DNA from: an uncultured Flavobacteriaceae bacterium
GTDB lineage: Bacteria > Bacteroidota > Bacteroidia > Flavobacteriales > Flavobacteriaceae
Assembly (NCBI GenBank): GCA_905479475.1
Contig: CAJQMT010000015.1
Location: forward strand, 62,001 to 126,000
Length of the DNA stretch: 64,000 nt
Reading direction: 5' to 3'
Positions 1 to 9,488 of this stretch are shown piece by piece. The notes beneath the pieces are model-generated. The model saw only the letters and a program-made list of their open reading frames with translations, did no database searches and was not told the origin of the DNA. Numbering within the stretch: position 1 is the stretch's first letter; the number at the start of each line of letters is the position of its first letter. The translations under genes and the position numbers were made by a program.

Positions 1-907
1 GCTTGTGTAACAATGAGTACTGGTTTTTCAAACGATGTTTGTGCTTTTTTGAATCGTTTTAGCTGTATTTTTGTCAATACTTCTTTCGGGTTTTTTAATA
101 CTCCAGTGGCATTTAAGATATGGTCTTTTGGAGTTGTGATGTTTACCTTAAAGTCTCCAAATTCCAATGCAAACTCACTTCTTCCCCAAAATTGCATGTT
201 TTGCCACCCTTCGACATTGTTATACACAGCAAGGCGCGGATAAAACTGGGCAATCACATACAAATTATTTCCATCTGTTGGAAAATGCTCATAGCCCGAA
301 CGGTCTCTTCGAGGAACATGGTTGTTGATATTGTACCACCATTTGATATTGAATTTGAACTTTTTGCCAGAAGCCAATGGCTTGGGCAAATCGATGCGCA
401 TCATGGTTCGGTTGATATGATAAGACAGCGGATTCCCTTTACTGTTGTTTACATGTACAATATGGAACCCACCTTCAAACGGTTTGTCTATAAAATGGCT
501 TGCAAATTTTTCAGGAGTGTAATAAGTTTCTGCTCCATCCCCTTCGATATCAGGAGTTTTAGAATCCTTGGCTCTTTTGTTTTGATCCAACTGTACCCAT
601 AAGTACTCCAAAGTATCTTCTGAGTTGTTGTGATACGTGATGTTTTCTTCACCGTAAATTTTTTGGTTGGCATCGTCCAAAACAATGTCCATACGATAAT
701 CTACTTTTTGTTGTGTGTAGTTTGCACCCGGTGCTCCAGAGGCAGTATGCTGACTATTCGGTGTATTAAATTCATCCTTTAGTTGTTTGAATTTATTGGT
801 GTTTGTATGTCCTTTTTGGGTGGTTTTATTTTCTTCTACTTGAGCTCTTAAAGCAGAGCTTATCGCAAGGAAAAGGAGCATGGTGGTAAAATAGATTCTT
901 TTCATAC
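1..907 (-). CDS. M1 family metallopeptidase, N-terminal part (runs off the left edge)
   Basis: The frame is open from an ATG at 907 down to base 1, giving the first 302 residues of a longer protein. It starts with a signal peptide (MKRIYFTTMLLFLAISSALRAQ-like, about 22 residues), so the product is exported. The segment around residues 70-100 (VDYRMDIVLDD, KIYGEENITYHNNS, LEYLWVQLDQN) matches the N-terminal beta-sandwich domain of M1 aminopeptidases. The HExxH zinc site would lie beyond the window, so catalytic competence cannot be judged. A DUF6702 gene ends 26 bp upstream on the same strand, a pairing familiar from flavobacterial genomes, so the two are probably co-transcribed. Confidence 0.82.
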
Positions 908-933
908 AAAGTAATTTGTTTGTTAATGAGTTT

Positions 934-1434
934 TTATTTTTTGGTGGATACAAAAGCGTTGGAATTGTTTCTTGTGAGAATAAAACTTTTGTGCTTGTCA
1001 TAGATGGATGTTTTTACAATATTTTCCTGTTCTTGAAATGAATTGTTGAGCACTGTATTTTGAATTCCCAATGATTGTATGGAGTCAATTTCAGCAACTT
1101 CTAAGTAAAAAAATACTTGATCATTTTTGTATTCGTTCCCAATATATTGAAACGGTTTGGGGTGTTTGTCAATATAGAAATGAAGATGGGAGTTCAAATA
1201 GCTTTTATAAATACGATCGATATTCAAAGGCTCTCTTTCGGTTCCCAATTCAATTTTGTCTTGAGATAACGTATTTATTTCGGTTTCTAAATCGTCGATA
1301 AAAACACGCACAATTATTTGTAGTGTTTGTTGTTCTTCCGAATAGTTGATTTGTGTCAAACTCATGAAAAATTTATGAGAAATCATAGCGGTACACAAAC
1401 AAAAAAAAAGAAGAAAAAGAATATTTCGTTTCAT
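934..1434 (-). CDS. DUF6702 family protein
   Basis: A 166-residue protein with an N-terminal hydrophobic segment (MKRNILFLLFFCLCTAMISH) that reads as a signal peptide or membrane anchor. The body (LTQINYSEEQQTLQIIVRVFIDDLETEIN and a Y-x-N-HLHFYID stretch) resembles the DUF6702 family found beside M1 peptidases in Bacteroidota. Its biochemical role is unknown. It lies directly upstream of the M1 peptidase gene with a 26-bp gap on the same strand, so an accessory or processing role in that system is an inference from position only. The family assignment is from recalled similarity. Confidence 0.7.
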   Translation of the reverse strand: MKRNILFLLFFCLCTAMISHKFFMSLTQINYSEEQQTLQIIVRVFIDDLETEINTLSQDKIELGTEREPLNIDRIYKSYLNSHLHFYIDKHPKPFQYIGNEYKNDQVFFYLEVAEIDSIQSLGIQNTVLNNSFQEQENIVKTSIYDKHKSFILTRNNSNAFVSTKK

Positions 1435-1595
1435 GGCCGTTTTTTGGGTGGAATAAAGATGCTTAATTATTTAGAAATTTACAAACCGTACATTTCAAAA
1501 ATACAAGTTTAAATCTTAAAAAGAAGTTAAATACATTGTTAATAATTGCCTACTTTTAAGACGACAAATCTTTGTCAATAGAATAAATTTCAGGT

Positions 1596-2309
1596 ATGAA
1601 TAATATGATATTAGCGAGTTCATCAAGTGTTCATGGAAGTGGATACTTGGTTTACTTACACGAGGCTTTGAAAGAGCTTTTTTCGGGTTCCAAGCAGGTG
1701 CTATTTATCCCTTATGCTAGGCCAGGAGGTGTGTCATATGACACCTACACTTCTAGAGTTGTTAAAGGATTGCAGTTTTTAAATGTAGAGGTAAGAGGTT
1801 TGCATCAATTTTCAAATCCTGTGAAAGCACTGGAAGAGGCGGAGTCTGTTTTTGTGGGAGGAGGAAATACATTTGTGTTGGTGGATGCTTTGCACAAACA
1901 AGGCTTGTTTCCTGTTTTAAAAAGTAAAATAGAGGCAGGGATGCCTTATTTAGGAACGAGCGCAGGGAGCAATATTTGTGGTGTTACGATGCAAACAACG
2001 AATGACATGCCGATTGTAAAGCCACAATCATTTGAAACGCTCCAATGTCTCCCGTTCAATATCAACGCGCATTTTATTCCAACAGATTCTCAGTCGACAC
2101 ATCAAGGAGAAACTCGAGAAACTCGGATTAAAGAATACCATGTTTTTCATGACACGCCAGTTTGTGGACTGCAGGAGGGGAGTTGGTTGCGTCTGAAAAA
2201 TAAAGAAATTGTCTTGAAAGGGGATTTACCAGCTTACGTATTTGAGGCCAAGTCACCGGTATCTCAATGGAAGCCAGAGACAGTATTCCAATCAAATGAA
2301 GGTGTCTAA
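1596..2309 (+). CDS. pepE: Peptidase E (alpha-aspartyl dipeptidase, family S51)
   Basis: The 237-residue product fits PepE, a cytosolic serine peptidase that cleaves dipeptides with an N-terminal aspartate. GGGN at 88-91 and the nucleophile elbow GTSAGSN with Ser122 are clear. Asp137 (TNDMPI) and His159 (NAHF) sit where the other triad residues are expected. Length is as usual for the family. There is no signal peptide. A weak -7 box (AATCTTTG, 1567-1574) lies 22 bp before the start. The gene converges on ribB, with only 16 bp between the two stops and no obvious terminator in that gap. Confidence 0.9.
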   Translation: MNNMILASSSSVHGSGYLVYLHEALKELFSGSKQVLFIPYARPGGVSYDTYTSRVVKGLQFLNVEVRGLHQFSNPVKALEEAESVFVGGGNTFVLVDALHKQGLFPVLKSKIEAGMPYLGTSAGSNICGVTMQTTNDMPIVKPQSFETLQCLPFNINAHFIPTDSQSTHQGETRETRIKEYHVFHDTPVCGLQEGSWLRLKNKEIVLKGDLPAYVFEAKSPVSQWKPETVFQSNEGV

Positions 2310-2325
2310 ATGTTTCTGTGTCTTA

Positions 2326-3465
2326 TTAGTAAGAGATGCGTTCAACAATTTTTAAGCCATAACCAATCATGCCGACACGTTTTTTTAAAACCTCTGAGTT
2401 CGAAATCAATTTTAAATTGTGAATGTCTAAATCGTGTAATATTTGAGCACCAATACCGAAGTCCTTTTCATCCATAGAGTTCGGATTGATAGGAGCACTG
2501 TTTATCTTTAGGTTTTGCAATCGCTGCTTCAAGTTAAAGGATTGTTTTTCTTGATTGATAAAAACAATCGCACCTTTTTCTTCTTGGTTGACAAGGTTGA
2601 AAATTCGGTGCAGTTTGTCGTCAATATTGTGTTGAAGGGTTCCTAGTATATCATTTCCAAATGAGTTGGGAGTTACTTTGACCAATACATTTTCATTTTT
2701 TTTCCAATTTCCTTTGGTCAACGCAATATGAATTTGATCATTGGTTGTTTGGTTGTATGCTCTGAGTCGAAATTCTCCAAATCTAGTTTGAACGTCAAAG
2801 TCTTCAATTTTCTCAATCAATGAATCGTGTTCCATTCTGTAAGACACTAAGTCTTCAATAGAAATGAGTTTTAAATCAAATTTTTTGGCAACACTTTTCA
2901 ATTCTGGCAAGCGAGCCATTGTTCCGTCTTCATTTAAAATTTCAACTAAAATTCCTGAGGGGTCTAGGCCGGCTAATCGTGCAAGATCCACAGCAGCTTC
3001 GGTATGTCCAGTACGTCGTAAAACACCTCCTTTTTTTGCTTTTAGAGGGAAAATATGTCCGGGTCTTCCTAGGTCAATTGGTCGTGTGTCTTTTTTGGTA
3101 AGTGCAGCAATGGTTTTGGATCGATCGTGTGCTGAAATCCCTGTGGTACAGCCGTTCCCAATTAGATCTACAGAAACTGTAAATTGTGTGTTGTGCAACA
3201 CAGTGTTGTCATTTACCATCATATTCAATCCCAATTCTTCACAGCGTTCTTCAATCAATGGAGCACAAATTAAACCACGACCGTGAGTGGCCATAAAATT
3301 GATCATTTCAGGTGTTACCTTTTCGGCAGCAGCAATAAAATCCCCTTCATTTTCTCTGTCTTCGTCATCTACAACAATCACTACTTTTCCTGCTCTGATA
3401 TCAGCGATAGCTTCTTGAATGGTATTCAATTTTAATTCTTCGGTTTGTGTTGCTTTATTTGTCAT
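2326..3465 (-). CDS. ribB: 3,4-dihydroxy-2-butanone-4-phosphate synthase with a degenerate GTP cyclohydrolase II-like domain
   Basis: Residues about 15-210 are a complete DHBP synthase domain, which converts ribulose 5-phosphate to the four-carbon riboflavin precursor: VVDDEDRENEGDF acidic loop, THGRGLICAP, HTEAAVDLARLAG. Residues about 225-379 align in layout with GTP cyclohydrolase II, but the zinc-binding cysteine cluster of that enzyme is absent (VKVTPNSFGNDILGTLQ where the Cys motif should be). The second domain therefore probably lacks cyclohydrolase activity. The start overlaps the lptF/G-like stop by one base (TAATG), so it is translationally coupled as the last gene of the ftsK-lolA-lptF run. 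Confidence 0.88.
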   Translation of the reverse strand: MTNKATQTEELKLNTIQEAIADIRAGKVVIVVDDEDRENEGDFIAAAEKVTPEMINFMATHGRGLICAPLIEERCEELGLNMMVNDNTVLHNTQFTVSVDLIGNGCTTGISAHDRSKTIAALTKKDTRPIDLGRPGHIFPLKAKKGGVLRRTGHTEAAVDLARLAGLDPSGILVEILNEDGTMARLPELKSVAKKFDLKLISIEDLVSYRMEHDSLIEKIEDFDVQTRFGEFRLRAYNQTTNDQIHIALTKGNWKKNENVLVKVTPNSFGNDILGTLQHNIDDKLHRIFNLVNQEEKGAIVFINQEKQSFNLKQRLQNLKINSAPINPNSMDEKDFGIGAQILHDLDIHNLKLISNSEVLKKRVGMIGYGLKIVERISY

Positions 3466-4910
3466 TACCTAGTCGGTTGTTTTTTTTTGAAACGATGTAA
3501 AAAATGTTGGATAGGAAGTGTAAATCGATCAAAATTTACCAAACCTATTCCTTTTGTAGCTCTTTTTGTTAGAAGGAAAGCAAAGGGCAATAATATCATG
3601 CTTGCAAACCATCCACCAAAGGTAGCTGAAATTGAACTTTCTTCTGCGATATTCCTTCCCAATGAATTTACAAAGAAATAGACAACAAAAATAAGGATTG
3701 CTAAAACCATAGGCAAGCCAAATCCTCCTTTTCGGATCAAAGACCCAAGAGGAGCGCCAATAAAAAACAGCAACAAGCAAGAGAGTGAAAAAGCCAAGCG
3801 GTAATGGAATTCAAAATCGTATAAATTCAATATTTTTCGTTTTGTTTTGTAGCTGTCTTTGTAGACTTGAATACTTCTAATTGGTTTTTTAATTTTTGCC
3901 AGCGCTTTTTTTGTAATGCTTATCTGTGATTTGAGATTGAAGTTTTCTAGAATATCTTTCTTTATTTTTGATGGGAGTAGGCTGTCTGGTTTTTTGTACA
4001 ATTCCTTGGCGTTGTTTCTTATGTAAAAGTTGGAAGCTTTGTTTTTGAGATAAGAATCGTAGTTTGCTTTTAAAGTGTCAGATTGATGCGCTAGTTGTTT
4101 TACGCTCAGCATCATATAATGTGTTTTGTACTTTTCAAGATCTAGGTTGTTGTCGTTGAAAGATGAGATATCAATATTTACTTTGTAAGAGTCAAATTTC
4201 GCCGCTGAGGCTGGCATATTTTCTTTTTTATTTCTAGATTTTTGAGACGCTGTATGATCTTCGTAATAATGACCATCTGTTAGATTAAGTGTCATGTATT
4301 TGCTACCTTCTTGCGTGGTAATTTGACCTTTTTTAGCAGTGATACAAATGTCATTTTTTTTTCCGCCTCTCAGGTCGTAAATCTTTACATTTTGTAAAAG
4401 ATTGTTTTTTTCTCCGTATTTTTTATCAAAGTAAATGCTATATCCAGGGATTTCTGTGTTAAAGGTACCTTCAATAAGTGCCAAAGAGGGTTTTTGTTTT
4501 TTCATATTGAACAAAAGATTTCTTTGTTTTAGAGAGGCATAGGGATAAATGTTGTTTAAAAACAAAAAATTGATGGCACTGATGAATAAGGTAAGGAAAA
4601 TTAGTGGACGCATAAACCTTTTCAAAGAAATTCCGGCGGACTTTACAGCGGCCATTTCATATTTTTCGGAAAGGTTTCCGAGTGCCATAATGGAAGATAG
4701 CAAAACACCAATGGGTAATGCTGTAGGAGTGACTTGGAGACAGGTGTATGCTAAAAACTTAAGTATGTAAAAGATATCAATTCCTTTTCCTGCAATGTCA
4801 TCAAACGCAAACCATAAAAACTGCATGACCAATACAAACAGCACAATAAAGAAGGCTGCAAAAAAAGGTGCTAAGAAACTTTTTAAGATGTACTTGTCTA
4901 AAATTCTCAA
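3465..4910 (-). CDS. LptF/LptG (YjgP/YjgQ) family LPS export permease
   Basis: A 481-residue membrane protein. One transmembrane segment at about 12-36 (FLAPFFAAFFIVLFVLVMQF) and two more at about 60-125 precede a long periplasmic region (about 130-370, with SIYFDKKYG typical of the LptF/G jellyroll), followed by three C-terminal helices. The family forms the inner-membrane half of the LPS transporter with LptB and lifts LPS toward the outer membrane. Bacteroidota often carry single unpaired members, so LptF and LptG cannot be told apart here. It lies 11 bp after the lolA-like gene and overlaps ribB by one base, fitting an envelope-biogenesis operon. Confidence 0.88.
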   Translation of the reverse strand: MRILDKYILKSFLAPFFAAFFIVLFVLVMQFLWFAFDDIAGKGIDIFYILKFLAYTCLQVTPTALPIGVLLSSIMALGNLSEKYEMAAVKSAGISLKRFMRPLIFLTLFISAINFLFLNNIYPYASLKQRNLLFNMKKQKPSLALIEGTFNTEIPGYSIYFDKKYGEKNNLLQNVKIYDLRGGKKNDICITAKKGQITTQEGSKYMTLNLTDGHYYEDHTASQKSRNKKENMPASAAKFDSYKVNIDISSFNDNNLDLEKYKTHYMMLSVKQLAHQSDTLKANYDSYLKNKASNFYIRNNAKELYKKPDSLLPSKIKKDILENFNLKSQISITKKALAKIKKPIRSIQVYKDSYKTKRKILNLYDFEFHYRLAFSLSCLLLFFIGAPLGSLIRKGGFGLPMVLAILIFVVYFFVNSLGRNIAEESSISATFGGWFASMILLPFAFLLTKRATKGIGLVNFDRFTLPIQHFLHRFKKKQPTR

Positions 4911-4921
4911 GAGGAATTGAT

Positions 4922-5566
4922 TTACTCGTTAATAGTGTAATTAGTATACTTGCTTTTGTCAAAGGAGAACAAACGATCCGAAAGCTCTAGGTTTGTTTTA
5001 AATTCATTGATAGAAATGATGGTTTCTGTTCCATTATTACCAATATTTGCAATCGAGTGAATGTTTTTAGAATCTAAATCAATACTGAGTAAAAAATATG
5101 CGGACTCTGAATTGCTGTCTATTGGAACAAGTTTTATGTGTTGAAGCTGCTTTCCATTTCTTTTTTCTTTCGCTACAAGTTGATAGCTATAACCTTCCTT
5201 GTAGAAATTGAAAAGATTTGTAGGTGTTAACAAATCTTCCTCTGAACTTCCATTGATGATGTTAACTTCTTCGTCTTCTTCTAAAATAATATAGGTTTTG
5301 GCACCATCATAAATGAAAATATTTCCCATAAAGTTTAGGTTGTATTTTTCTCCATATGTATAAGCAACTCCTTCATCTTCTTGTTTGATGTCAACTTCTT
5401 TATTCTCAAGACTGTACTTGAATTTTATGAACATATTTTGATAGGTAGACATTTTGCTAGAAACCTCGTTCAGTAGCTCTGTGGCTTTTTCTGATTGCTG
5501 TGCGTGCAGGAAACACTGACTGCTAAATAATATCAAAATTAGGGAAGTGAAAATAAGTTTGTTCAT
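4922..5566 (-). CDS. LolA-like outer-membrane lipoprotein carrier protein
   Basis: A 214-residue exported protein. The signal peptide (MNKLIFTSLILILFSSQCFLHA, cut before QQSEK) is clear. The mature part begins with A-x-x-LL-x-x-V-x-x-KM-x-x-Y and continues with strands typical of the LolA/LolB fold (IKFKYSLEN, YNLNFMGNIFIYDG). LolA shuttles lipoproteins across the periplasm; Bacteroidota homologues are distant, so exact function is inferred. It sits between ftsK (44-bp gap) and the lptF/G-like gene (11-bp gap), both on the same strand. Confidence 0.8.
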   Translation of the reverse strand: MNKLIFTSLILILFSSQCFLHAQQSEKATELLNEVSSKMSTYQNMFIKFKYSLENKEVDIKQEDEGVAYTYGEKYNLNFMGNIFIYDGAKTYIILEEDEEVNIINGSSEEDLLTPTNLFNFYKEGYSYQLVAKEKRNGKQLQHIKLVPIDSNSESAYFLLSIDLDSKNIHSIANIGNNGTETIISINEFKTNLELSDRLFSFDKSKYTNYTINE

Positions 5567-5610
5567 GCGTTCTGTTTTTGAAAATTGTGGGTAAATAGAA
5601 AAAGAAAGAA

Positions 5611-8049
5611 TTAGTTGTTTTTTTCGTTTTCTAATAATTGAGTCAAAGCCATGTCGTCTGGCAGGAGTACTTGTCGCGCTTTGCTGCCTTCAAATGGGCC
5701 CACAATTCCAGCAGCTTCTAGCTGATCAATGAGTCTTCCTGCTCGATTGTATCCGAGTTTTAATTTACGTTGCAATAAGGATGCCGAACCTTGTTGTGCA
5801 ATGATAATAACGCGTGCTGCTTCCTCAAAAAGTTTGTCGCGGTCTGAAATATCTATATCCAAATCACTGCCGCCTTCTTCACCCACGTATTCGGGCAATA
5901 GATGGGCTTCTGGATAGGCTCGTTGCGCGCCAATAAAATCAGTAATTTTTTCAATTTCAGGAGTGTCAACAAAGGCACATTGTATTCGAATTACTTCACT
6001 TCCTCCTGAATATAATAAATCTCCTTTTCCAATTAATTGATCGGCTCCTGAAGCGTCTAAAATAGTTCGTGAATCAATTTTTGAAGTAACTCGAAAAGCA
6101 ATTCTAGAAGGGAAGTTTGCTTTTATGATTCCCGTAATTACATTTACTGAAGGTCGTTGTGTGGCTACAATTAGATGAATGCCAATCGCTCTGGCTAACT
6201 GAGCCAAACGTGCAATGGGTGTTTCTACTTCCTTGCCCGCGGTCATGATTAAATCTGCGAATTCATCGATAACCAATACGATATAGGGTAAAAACTTATG
6301 TCCGTTTTCAGGATTTAATTTTCGCGCCTTAAACTTAGCGTTGTATTCTTTGATATTGCGTACCATAGCTGTTTTTAACAAATCGTACCGTTGGTCCATT
6401 TCAATACAAAGCGAATTCAGTGTGTGTACTACTTTGGTCGTATCTGTGATAATAGCATCTTCTGTATCGGGAAGTTTGGCTAAATAATGGCGTTCTATTT
6501 TATTGAACAAAGTCAATTCTACTTTCTTTGGGTCTACCAATACAAATTTGACTTCCGCGGGGTGTTTTTTGTATAGTAAAGAAGTTAATACGGCATTCAA
6601 TCCAACAGATTTACCTTGTCCAGTAGCTCCGGCCATGAGTAGGTGGGGCATTTTGGCAAGGTCTACCACAAAGGTCTCGTTGGAAATGTTTTTACCCAAT
6701 GCAATCGGCAATTCCATTTTTGATTCTTGGAATTTTGTAGAAGCAATTACAGAACGCATCGAAACAATAGATGCCTTGTTGTTCGGAACTTCTATTCCAA
6801 TGGTTCCTTTCCCAGGTATAGGAGCGATGATACGAATTCCCAAAGCAGATAAGGAAAGTGCTATGTCGTCTTCTAAGTTTTTTATTTTTGAAATACGAAC
6901 GCCCGCATCGGGAACAATTTCATATAGGGTAACAGTAGGTCCAACAGTTGCTTTGATTTGTGCAATGCCTATTTTGTAATTTTTTAAGGTATCGACAATT
7001 CGATTTTTGTTTTGTTCTAATTCTTCGCCGTCTACTGCAATACTTTCGTTGTATTCTTTGAGGAGATTCAAGGTTGGGAATTTGTAGTTTCCGAGTTCCA
7101 ATTTGGGGTCAAATTTACCAAATTTCTCGACCAAATTATCGGCTAAATTTTCAACAACTTTTTCTTCATCTCTAGTTTGCTCAATGGCAATTTCTACCTC
7201 TTCGCTTGGTTTTTCTTTTTCTTTGTTCTTTTCTTCAGAGATTTCGAGCGCAACTTCATTTTCTTTGCTCTCTACTTCATTTTTTGGGAGTGCTACATCC
7301 TTTTCTTTTTTCTCAATAGATGAAAAGTTTTTTATAGTAGGTTGTTGGTTTTCAATAGAAAGTTCGAATTCTGATTTTTCTTTAGTAGCTGAAATTAATG
7401 CCCCCTCTTGGGTGTCGTTGTCTAGGTTGACTTCAGATGTTAGTACTCTTTTTTTCCTGTCGGGAAACCAATTTTTAATTTTTTCTGGTGTGATTTTGAA
7501 TCGAATAATTGCATAGGTCAAATATCCGAAAATAAGCACAATCGTAAGGCCCGTTTTTCCAAGGTAAACAGAAAGGAATGTGTTCAGTTCTACTCCAATA
7601 ATACCTGAAAGTAACGCATACTTCTTGTCTAAAAAACCAAAAGTGGTGGCAATCCAAATCATGCCTAATATGCCCCAATTTAAGGATTTAAAAGCTTTTT
7701 TGAGTTTGATGAGTAAAAGCAAATAGATTCCTGTCAACATAAGCAACAATGGAATCATAAAAGAAGCGATTCCAAAACCTTTGTAGATAAAGAAATAACT
7801 TAGAGAAGCACCTGTTTTTCCTAATAGATTTTGAGCTTGTTCTTGTTTGTTGAAAAATTCAGTTAATAGACTTTGATCCTCTTTCCAAGAAAAGAAAAAT
7901 GAAACAAACGAAATGGCGAGAAAAATACCTAATAAAAAGATGAATACACCACTTACGGTTTGTACTTGGCGATTGCTCAAAAAGCTTTTAAACTTCTTGA
8001 AATTTTCCTTTTCTTCTATAGATTCAGATGTTTTTTTTGTCTTTTGCAT
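5611..8049 (-). CDS. ftsK: DNA translocase FtsK/SpoIIIE
   Basis: An 812-residue septal DNA pump that clears and sorts chromosome ends during division. The N-terminus has four hydrophobic helices (about residues 30-185) that anchor it at the septum, followed by a charged E/K-rich linker (about 200-310). The motor has a Walker A GATGQGKS near residue 475 and a Walker B VLVIDEFADLI near residue 595. The C-terminal winged-helix gamma domain (ARVIIIAQQGSASLLQRKL, about 740-805) reads KOPS-type sequences and activates XerCD. xerD lies in this window at 20.6 kb. It is the first gene of the ftsK-lolA-lptF-ribB run. Confidence 0.95.
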   Translation of the reverse strand: MQKTKKTSESIEEKENFKKFKSFLSNRQVQTVSGVFIFLLGIFLAISFVSFFFSWKEDQSLLTEFFNKQEQAQNLLGKTGASLSYFFIYKGFGIASFMIPLLLMLTGIYLLLLIKLKKAFKSLNWGILGMIWIATTFGFLDKKYALLSGIIGVELNTFLSVYLGKTGLTIVLIFGYLTYAIIRFKITPEKIKNWFPDRKKRVLTSEVNLDNDTQEGALISATKEKSEFELSIENQQPTIKNFSSIEKKEKDVALPKNEVESKENEVALEISEEKNKEKEKPSEEVEIAIEQTRDEEKVVENLADNLVEKFGKFDPKLELGNYKFPTLNLLKEYNESIAVDGEELEQNKNRIVDTLKNYKIGIAQIKATVGPTVTLYEIVPDAGVRISKIKNLEDDIALSLSALGIRIIAPIPGKGTIGIEVPNNKASIVSMRSVIASTKFQESKMELPIALGKNISNETFVVDLAKMPHLLMAGATGQGKSVGLNAVLTSLLYKKHPAEVKFVLVDPKKVELTLFNKIERHYLAKLPDTEDAIITDTTKVVHTLNSLCIEMDQRYDLLKTAMVRNIKEYNAKFKARKLNPENGHKFLPYIVLVIDEFADLIMTAGKEVETPIARLAQLARAIGIHLIVATQRPSVNVITGIIKANFPSRIAFRVTSKIDSRTILDASGADQLIGKGDLLYSGGSEVIRIQCAFVDTPEIEKITDFIGAQRAYPEAHLLPEYVGEEGGSDLDIDISDRDKLFEEAARVIIIAQQGSASLLQRKLKLGYNRAGRLIDQLEAAGIVGPFEGSKARQVLLPDDMALTQLLENEKNN

Positions 8050-8217
8050 TCAAAGTGCTGATAAATTAGCAAGGAGTAAATATAGAAAATTCAAATTTGA
8101 ATCATACTATAAATTTGGGGGTTTAGAATAGCCATAGCTTTTTGCATTTGTAGAGCCTGCAGCTATGGTTATATCTTTTATGACTTCTGTTTTTTATCAA
8201 ATGAGCTTCTAGATTTT

Positions 8218-8718
8218 TTATAAGTTCAAAGCGTGTAAAGCTGCCTCGTAATCAGGTTCGTCTACAATTTCAGATACTTGCTCCGTATGACGCACAATGC
8301 CATTCTCATCCAATACGATGACTACTCTTGAGGACAATCCTTCTAGAGGACCATCTGTAATTGTTAACTTGTAATTTTTTGAAAAGGCTCCCGAAATATC
8401 GGAAACAGTGTGCACATTTTCAATTCCTTCAGCAGCACAAAAACGCGCATGTGCGAAAGGCAGATCTTTTGAGATACAAATAACTTTGGTGTTTTCTAAA
8501 TCAGTGACTTTTTTATTAAAAGTTCTTACGGAATTGGCACAGGTTCCGGTGTCAATACTTGGAAAAATATTCAACACTATTTTGGAGCCCTGTAACTCTT
8601 CTAATGTAAGATTGGATAGATCTGTTTTACGCAATGAAAAAGAGATTGCTTTCGATCCAATTTCCGGTAAATTGCCCAATGTGTGGAACGTATTTCCTTT
8701 TAATGTAATTGTCGCCAT
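8218..8718 (-). CDS. tpx: Thiol peroxidase (Tpx, 2-Cys peroxiredoxin)
   Basis: A 166-residue cytosolic peroxidase reducing hydrogen and alkyl peroxides, usually with thioredoxin. The peroxidatic Cys60 lies in FPSIDTGTCANSVRTFN and the resolving Cys94 in AHARFC, spaced as in E. coli Tpx. The C-terminal DYEAALHAL is typical. A -7 box (TATTTTTG, read on the minus strand at 8751-8744) lies 26 bp upstream. The AhpC-type gene upstream is separated by a terminator hairpin, so tpx appears to be its own transcription unit. Confidence 0.95.
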   Translation of the reverse strand: MATITLKGNTFHTLGNLPEIGSKAISFSLRKTDLSNLTLEELQGSKIVLNIFPSIDTGTCANSVRTFNKKVTDLENTKVICISKDLPFAHARFCAAEGIENVHTVSDISGAFSKNYKLTITDGPLEGLSSRVVIVLDENGIVRHTEQVSEIVDEPDYEAALHALNL

Positions 8719-8743
8719 TTTTTTTAGTTTATTGATTATGTTT

Positions 8744-8751
8744 CAAAAATA
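8744..8751 (-). promoter_or_regulatory. -7 promoter box of tpx
   Basis: Minus-strand TATTTTTG matches the Bacteroidota TAnnTTTG box. No good -33 TTG is seen at the expected spacing. Confidence 0.5.
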
Positions 8752-8762
8752 CATTAAAAAGA

Positions 8763-8790
8763 AAAACTCTCGAAATAATTCGAGAGTTTT
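8763..8790 (-). terminator. Intrinsic terminator after the AhpC-type gene
   Basis: A perfect 12-bp stem (AAAACTCTCGAA/TTCGAGAGTTTT) with a 4-nt loop lies between the ahpC and tpx genes. On the minus strand the 3' arm ends in a short T run. Confidence 0.75.
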
Positions 8791-8816
8791 ATCTTAATTT
8801 AAAAATAGAAAATTTC

Positions 8817-9449
8817 CTAGTTTTCCGCCAAGTAACTTGCCACTCCTTCATGTGTCGTTGCAAGACCTTTTTTGTCAGAATTCCAGTTTGCTGGACAAGC
8901 TTCTCCATGCTCTTCGTTGAATTGCAAAGCATCTACCATACGAATAGCTTCGTCTACATTTCTTCCTAATGGCAAGTCATTTACCAATTGATGACGAACG
9001 ATTCCTTCTTTGTCAATCAAAAACAATCCTCTATAAGCAATTAATTCTCCGTCTGCTTGCAACTGATCGTTGTCGTCGTAGAAATAATCTCCTGCCAATA
9101 CGTCGTAATTTTTAGAAATTGTTTTGTTCGTGTCTGCAAGGATAGGGTAAGTAACTCCCTTGATACCTCCGTCAGATTTTTCCATTTGCAACCATCCCCA
9201 GTGAGATTGCTCTGTATCTGTAGAAACTGCAATTACCTGTACGTTTCTTTTTTCAAATGCGTCTAATTTTTCTTGGAAAGCGTGTAATTCTGTTGGACAA
9301 ACAAAAGTGAAATCTTTTGGGTAAAAGAACAAGACAACATATTTGTTTCCTGCAAATTGCTCAAGTGTATAGTTTTCAACAAATTCGTTTCCGTTTACAA
9401 CTGCTTGCACATCAAATCCGGGTGCTTTTTTTCCTACTAATACTGCCAT
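8817..9449 (-). CDS. AhpC/Prx-type 2-Cys peroxiredoxin
   Basis: A 210-residue peroxiredoxin of the AhpC-Prx1 group. Peroxidatic Cys51 is in FTFVCPTEL and the resolving cysteine near residue 185 is in GEACPANW. The region between (YPILADTNKTISKNYDVL, RGLFLIDKEGIVRH) is canonical. Cytosolic; reduces H2O2 and organic peroxides. No ahpF reductase gene is nearby, so thioredoxin or another reductant probably serves it. A perfect -7 box (TATATTTG on the minus strand, 9488-9481) precedes it and a terminator follows it. Confidence 0.93.
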   Translation of the reverse strand: MAVLVGKKAPGFDVQAVVNGNEFVENYTLEQFAGNKYVVLFFYPKDFTFVCPTELHAFQEKLDAFEKRNVQVIAVSTDTEQSHWGWLQMEKSDGGIKGVTYPILADTNKTISKNYDVLAGDYFYDDNDQLQADGELIAYRGLFLIDKEGIVRHQLVNDLPLGRNVDEAIRMVDALQFNEEHGEACPANWNSDKKGLATTHEGVASYLAEN

Positions 9450-9480
9450 TTTTTTAATTTTTTTATAATTATAAGTGCTA

Positions 9481-9488
9481 CAAATATA
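9481..9488 (-). promoter_or_regulatory. -7 promoter box of the AhpC-type gene
   Basis: Minus-strand TATATTTG is a perfect TAnnTTTG match, 31 bp before the ATG. No OxyR-type dyad was recognised by eye. Confidence 0.6.

Noticed and set aside
2864-3286. A 140-residue plus-strand open frame inside ribB.
   Set aside because: It lies wholly within the conserved DHBP synthase coding region and has no family features.
7103-7516. A 137-residue plus-strand open frame inside ftsK.
   Set aside because: It is opposite the low-complexity E/K-rich linker of ftsK, and its serine/phenylalanine-rich translation is the antisense of that linker. No promoter or conserved motif supports it.
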